This document shows, piece after piece, positions 5,872 through 6,550 of a stretch of 6,550 nt of DNA. Each line of letters opens with the position of its first letter. Position 1 is the first letter of the stretch. The notes under the pieces were generated by a model that saw nothing but the letters and a program-made list of their open reading frames with translations, did no database searches and was not told the origin of the DNA. Made by a program: the position numbers and the translations under genes. Origin of the DNA: DASRLE01 sp964558455 (GTDB taxonomy: Bacteria; Verrucomicrobiota; Verrucomicrobiia; Limisphaerales; Palsa-1400); NCBI GenBank assembly GCA_964558455.1, contig CAZLEE010000227.1:1-6550 (forward strand), read 5' to 3'.

Positions 5872-6222
5872 ATGAAGCCCCGCGTTTTAATCATTGTCAC
5901 CAGCGACCCCCGCGCCAGCCATCGTCCCGCCGAGGCCCTCCGCATCGCCGCCGGGGTGGGCGTCTGGAAAAAAACGGAAATCGCCCTCTATTTGCGCGGC
6001 GATGCCATCCGTGCCGCCGCCCAATCCGTGGAGGGCTTGGTTGACGAAGACAACTACACCCGCTACTGGCCGGTTCTCACCGAATCCGCGCCCGCCGTTT
6101 ACGTGCAGAAAAACGCCGCTGTCCTGGCGCAAATAGGGGAACCCGTCATCCCAACCCTGGAAATCTCCGATCAACAACTGGCAGAATTGGCCGCGCAACA
6201 AAGCTGCGTCCTCCGTTTCTGA
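5872..6222 (+). CDS. DsrF/TusC-like partner protein (DsrE superfamily)
   Basis: 116 residues, about the length of TusC/DsrF. The N-terminus MKPRVLIIVTSDPRASHRPAEALRIAAG follows the superfamily pattern of a hydrophobic strand, a loop and an 'EALR.A.G' helix; the second strand TEIALYLRGDAI matches the usual 'v.l.l.gdgv' pattern. The only cysteine is C113 near the C-terminus, not at the DsrE catalytic position, as fits the non-catalytic DsrF/TusC subunit. Four base pairs separate it from the preceding gene and 2 bp from the next, so co-translation in one complex is likely. The start ATG at 5872 lies just after the upstream stop; no Shine-Dalgarno sequence is visible and reinitiation is plausible. 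Sequence similarity is weaker than for the first gene, so the DsrF assignment rests partly on gene order. Confidence 0.7.
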   Translation: MKPRVLIIVTSDPRASHRPAEALRIAAGVGVWKKTEIALYLRGDAIRAAAQSVEGLVDEDNYTRYWPVLTESAPAVYVQKNAAVLAQIGEPVIPTLEISDQQLAELAAQQSCVLRF

Positions 6223-6224
6223 AC

Positions 6225-6401
6225 ATGCCCACAATTTTGCACATTCTTACCCGCCCGGACGACGCCCTCGCTCAGGACATTATCCGACTCCAGCAAGACG
6301 CTGAACAAAAGATAGTTGTGGTTGATTTAACCCAGCCGAAACCCGACTACAAATCAATTTTGCTGGACATCTTTGTCGCAGATTCCGTACAAGTCTGGTA
6401 A
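6225..6401 (+). CDS. Very short DsrH/TusB-like protein (58 residues)
   Basis: 58 residues, starting 2 bp after the previous stop. It begins MPTILHILTRPDDALAQDII and continues with a predicted strand QKIVVVDLT, then a charged stretch and the end FVADSVQVW. DsrH/TusB proteins of about 95 residues typically begin with a 'LH.L.RSP' strand, have a helix and a 'lLLlqDgV' strand, and end in an aromatic tail ('..MAW' in E. coli TusB). This product has the same beginning and the same terminal Trp but lacks roughly the middle third, including any cysteine. Position as third gene after DsrE- and DsrF-like genes matches the dsrEFH/tusDCB order. The spacing, the uninterrupted frame and the change to AT-rich sequence right after its TAA support a real gene. 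It could instead be an unrelated small protein or a shortened remnant; homology is inferred from pattern and position only. Confidence 0.65.
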   Translation: MPTILHILTRPDDALAQDIIRLQQDAEQKIVVVDLTQPKPDYKSILLDIFVADSVQVW

Positions 6402-6452
6402 AGGAAACCCAAAAAACATCTGATAAGTTAGGTGGACAGATTGCTAGAAATG

Positions 6453-6486
6453 TTTAAAGATTGACAAGTTCTGTTAGATCTTTAGA
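6453..6486. repeat. Interrupted inverted repeat, possible operator or weak hairpin
   Basis: tttaaagat (6453-6461) and atctttaga (6478-6486) are inverted copies matching at eight of nine positions (the mismatch is a G-U pair in RNA), separated by 16 bp. Inside, ACA (6464-6466) faces TGT (6472-6474). The arrangement overlaps the candidate promoter at 6461-6488, as a repressor site would. No T-run follows, which argues against an intrinsic terminator. Confidence 0.4.
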
Positions 6487-6488
6487 GT
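6461..6488 (+). promoter_or_regulatory. Candidate sigma70-like promoter pointing out of the window
   Basis: TTGACA (6461-6466), a perfect -35 consensus, is followed after 16 bp by TAGAGT (6483-6488), which matches four of six -10 bases. It lies in the AT-rich stretch and would drive a gene beyond base 6550. In such AT-rich DNA a chance match is quite possible. Confidence 0.35.
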
Positions 6489-6550
6489 CGGAAAAGATTT
6501 TGATTCGGGTAGCGGTACGTTTCTTCAGCGGGGTTCCCCACCCCCACCTC

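Larger units (their letters stand above)
6402..6550. other. AT-rich non-coding stretch at the right edge
   Basis: After the last stop the sequence becomes clearly richer in A and T up to about 6510, unlike the rest of the window, then turns C/G-rich again (ggggttcccc at 6530-6539 and a C-run). No convincing open frame is seen. No hairpin followed by a T-run, as a classical terminator would show, lies directly after the operon. Confidence 0.5.

Noticed and set aside
1..6550. CRISPR array, tRNA or rRNA gene, transposase, riboswitch
   Set aside because: I found no regularly spaced repeats, cloverleaf-like sequences, rRNA-like blocks, transposase motifs or recognisable aptamer cores on either strand by reading.

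Overview
This 6.5 kb window is GC-rich, densely coding bacterial DNA with seven well-supported genes, one small but credible gene, and a possible 3' end of an upstream gene at the left edge. Several traits suggest a Verrucomicrobiota/Planctomycetota-type bacterium: the DUF1573 - rhodanese - MauE gene set, a MutL that carries its own endonuclease site, weak or absent Shine-Dalgarno sequences, and -10-like boxes about 7 nt in front of start codons. This assignment is inferred from gene content and style and was not tested against any database.

Left block (+ strand, 136-2477): three tightly packed genes form an apparent operon. They encode an exported DUF1573 Ig-like protein, a membrane-anchored rhodanese with an unusual acidic two-cysteine active loop, and a four-helix DoxX/MauE-type redox membrane protein with a Cys-Gly-Cys motif. 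The rhodanese and MauE genes overlap by ATGA. Together they look like an envelope thiol/sulfur redox module, but the substrate cannot be read from sequence.

Middle block (- strand, 5453 down to 2469): two genes 18 bp apart form an apparent operon. The first encodes a soluble sensor histidine kinase with an N-terminal cyclic-nucleotide-binding domain. The second encodes the mismatch repair protein MutL, with intact ATPase motifs and an intact C-terminal metal-dependent endonuclease site. The mutL stop overlaps the mauE-like stop convergently by 9 bp, leaving no room for an intergenic terminator.

Right block (+ strand, 5550-6401): a compact three-gene operon, divergent from the kinase. It encodes a DsrE/TusD-like sulfur carrier with the expected cysteine, a DsrF/TusC-like partner, and a 58-residue protein that resembles a shortened DsrH/TusB. 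This looks like a reduced DsrEFH (TusDCB) sulfur-relay complex. The 96 bp divergent region (5454-5549) holds promoter-like elements for both directions, each placed so that transcription would begin at or next to the ATG, which suggests leaderless mRNAs.

Right edge (6402-6550): non-coding as far as can be seen, markedly more AT-rich in its first 100 bases, with an interrupted inverted repeat overlapping a sigma70-like promoter pair. No tRNA, rRNA, CRISPR array, transposase or phage gene is visible. The main points of interest are the minimal DsrEFH-like operon, the acidic CX4C rhodanese loop in the DUF1573/MauE cassette, and the paired leaderless-type divergent promoters.
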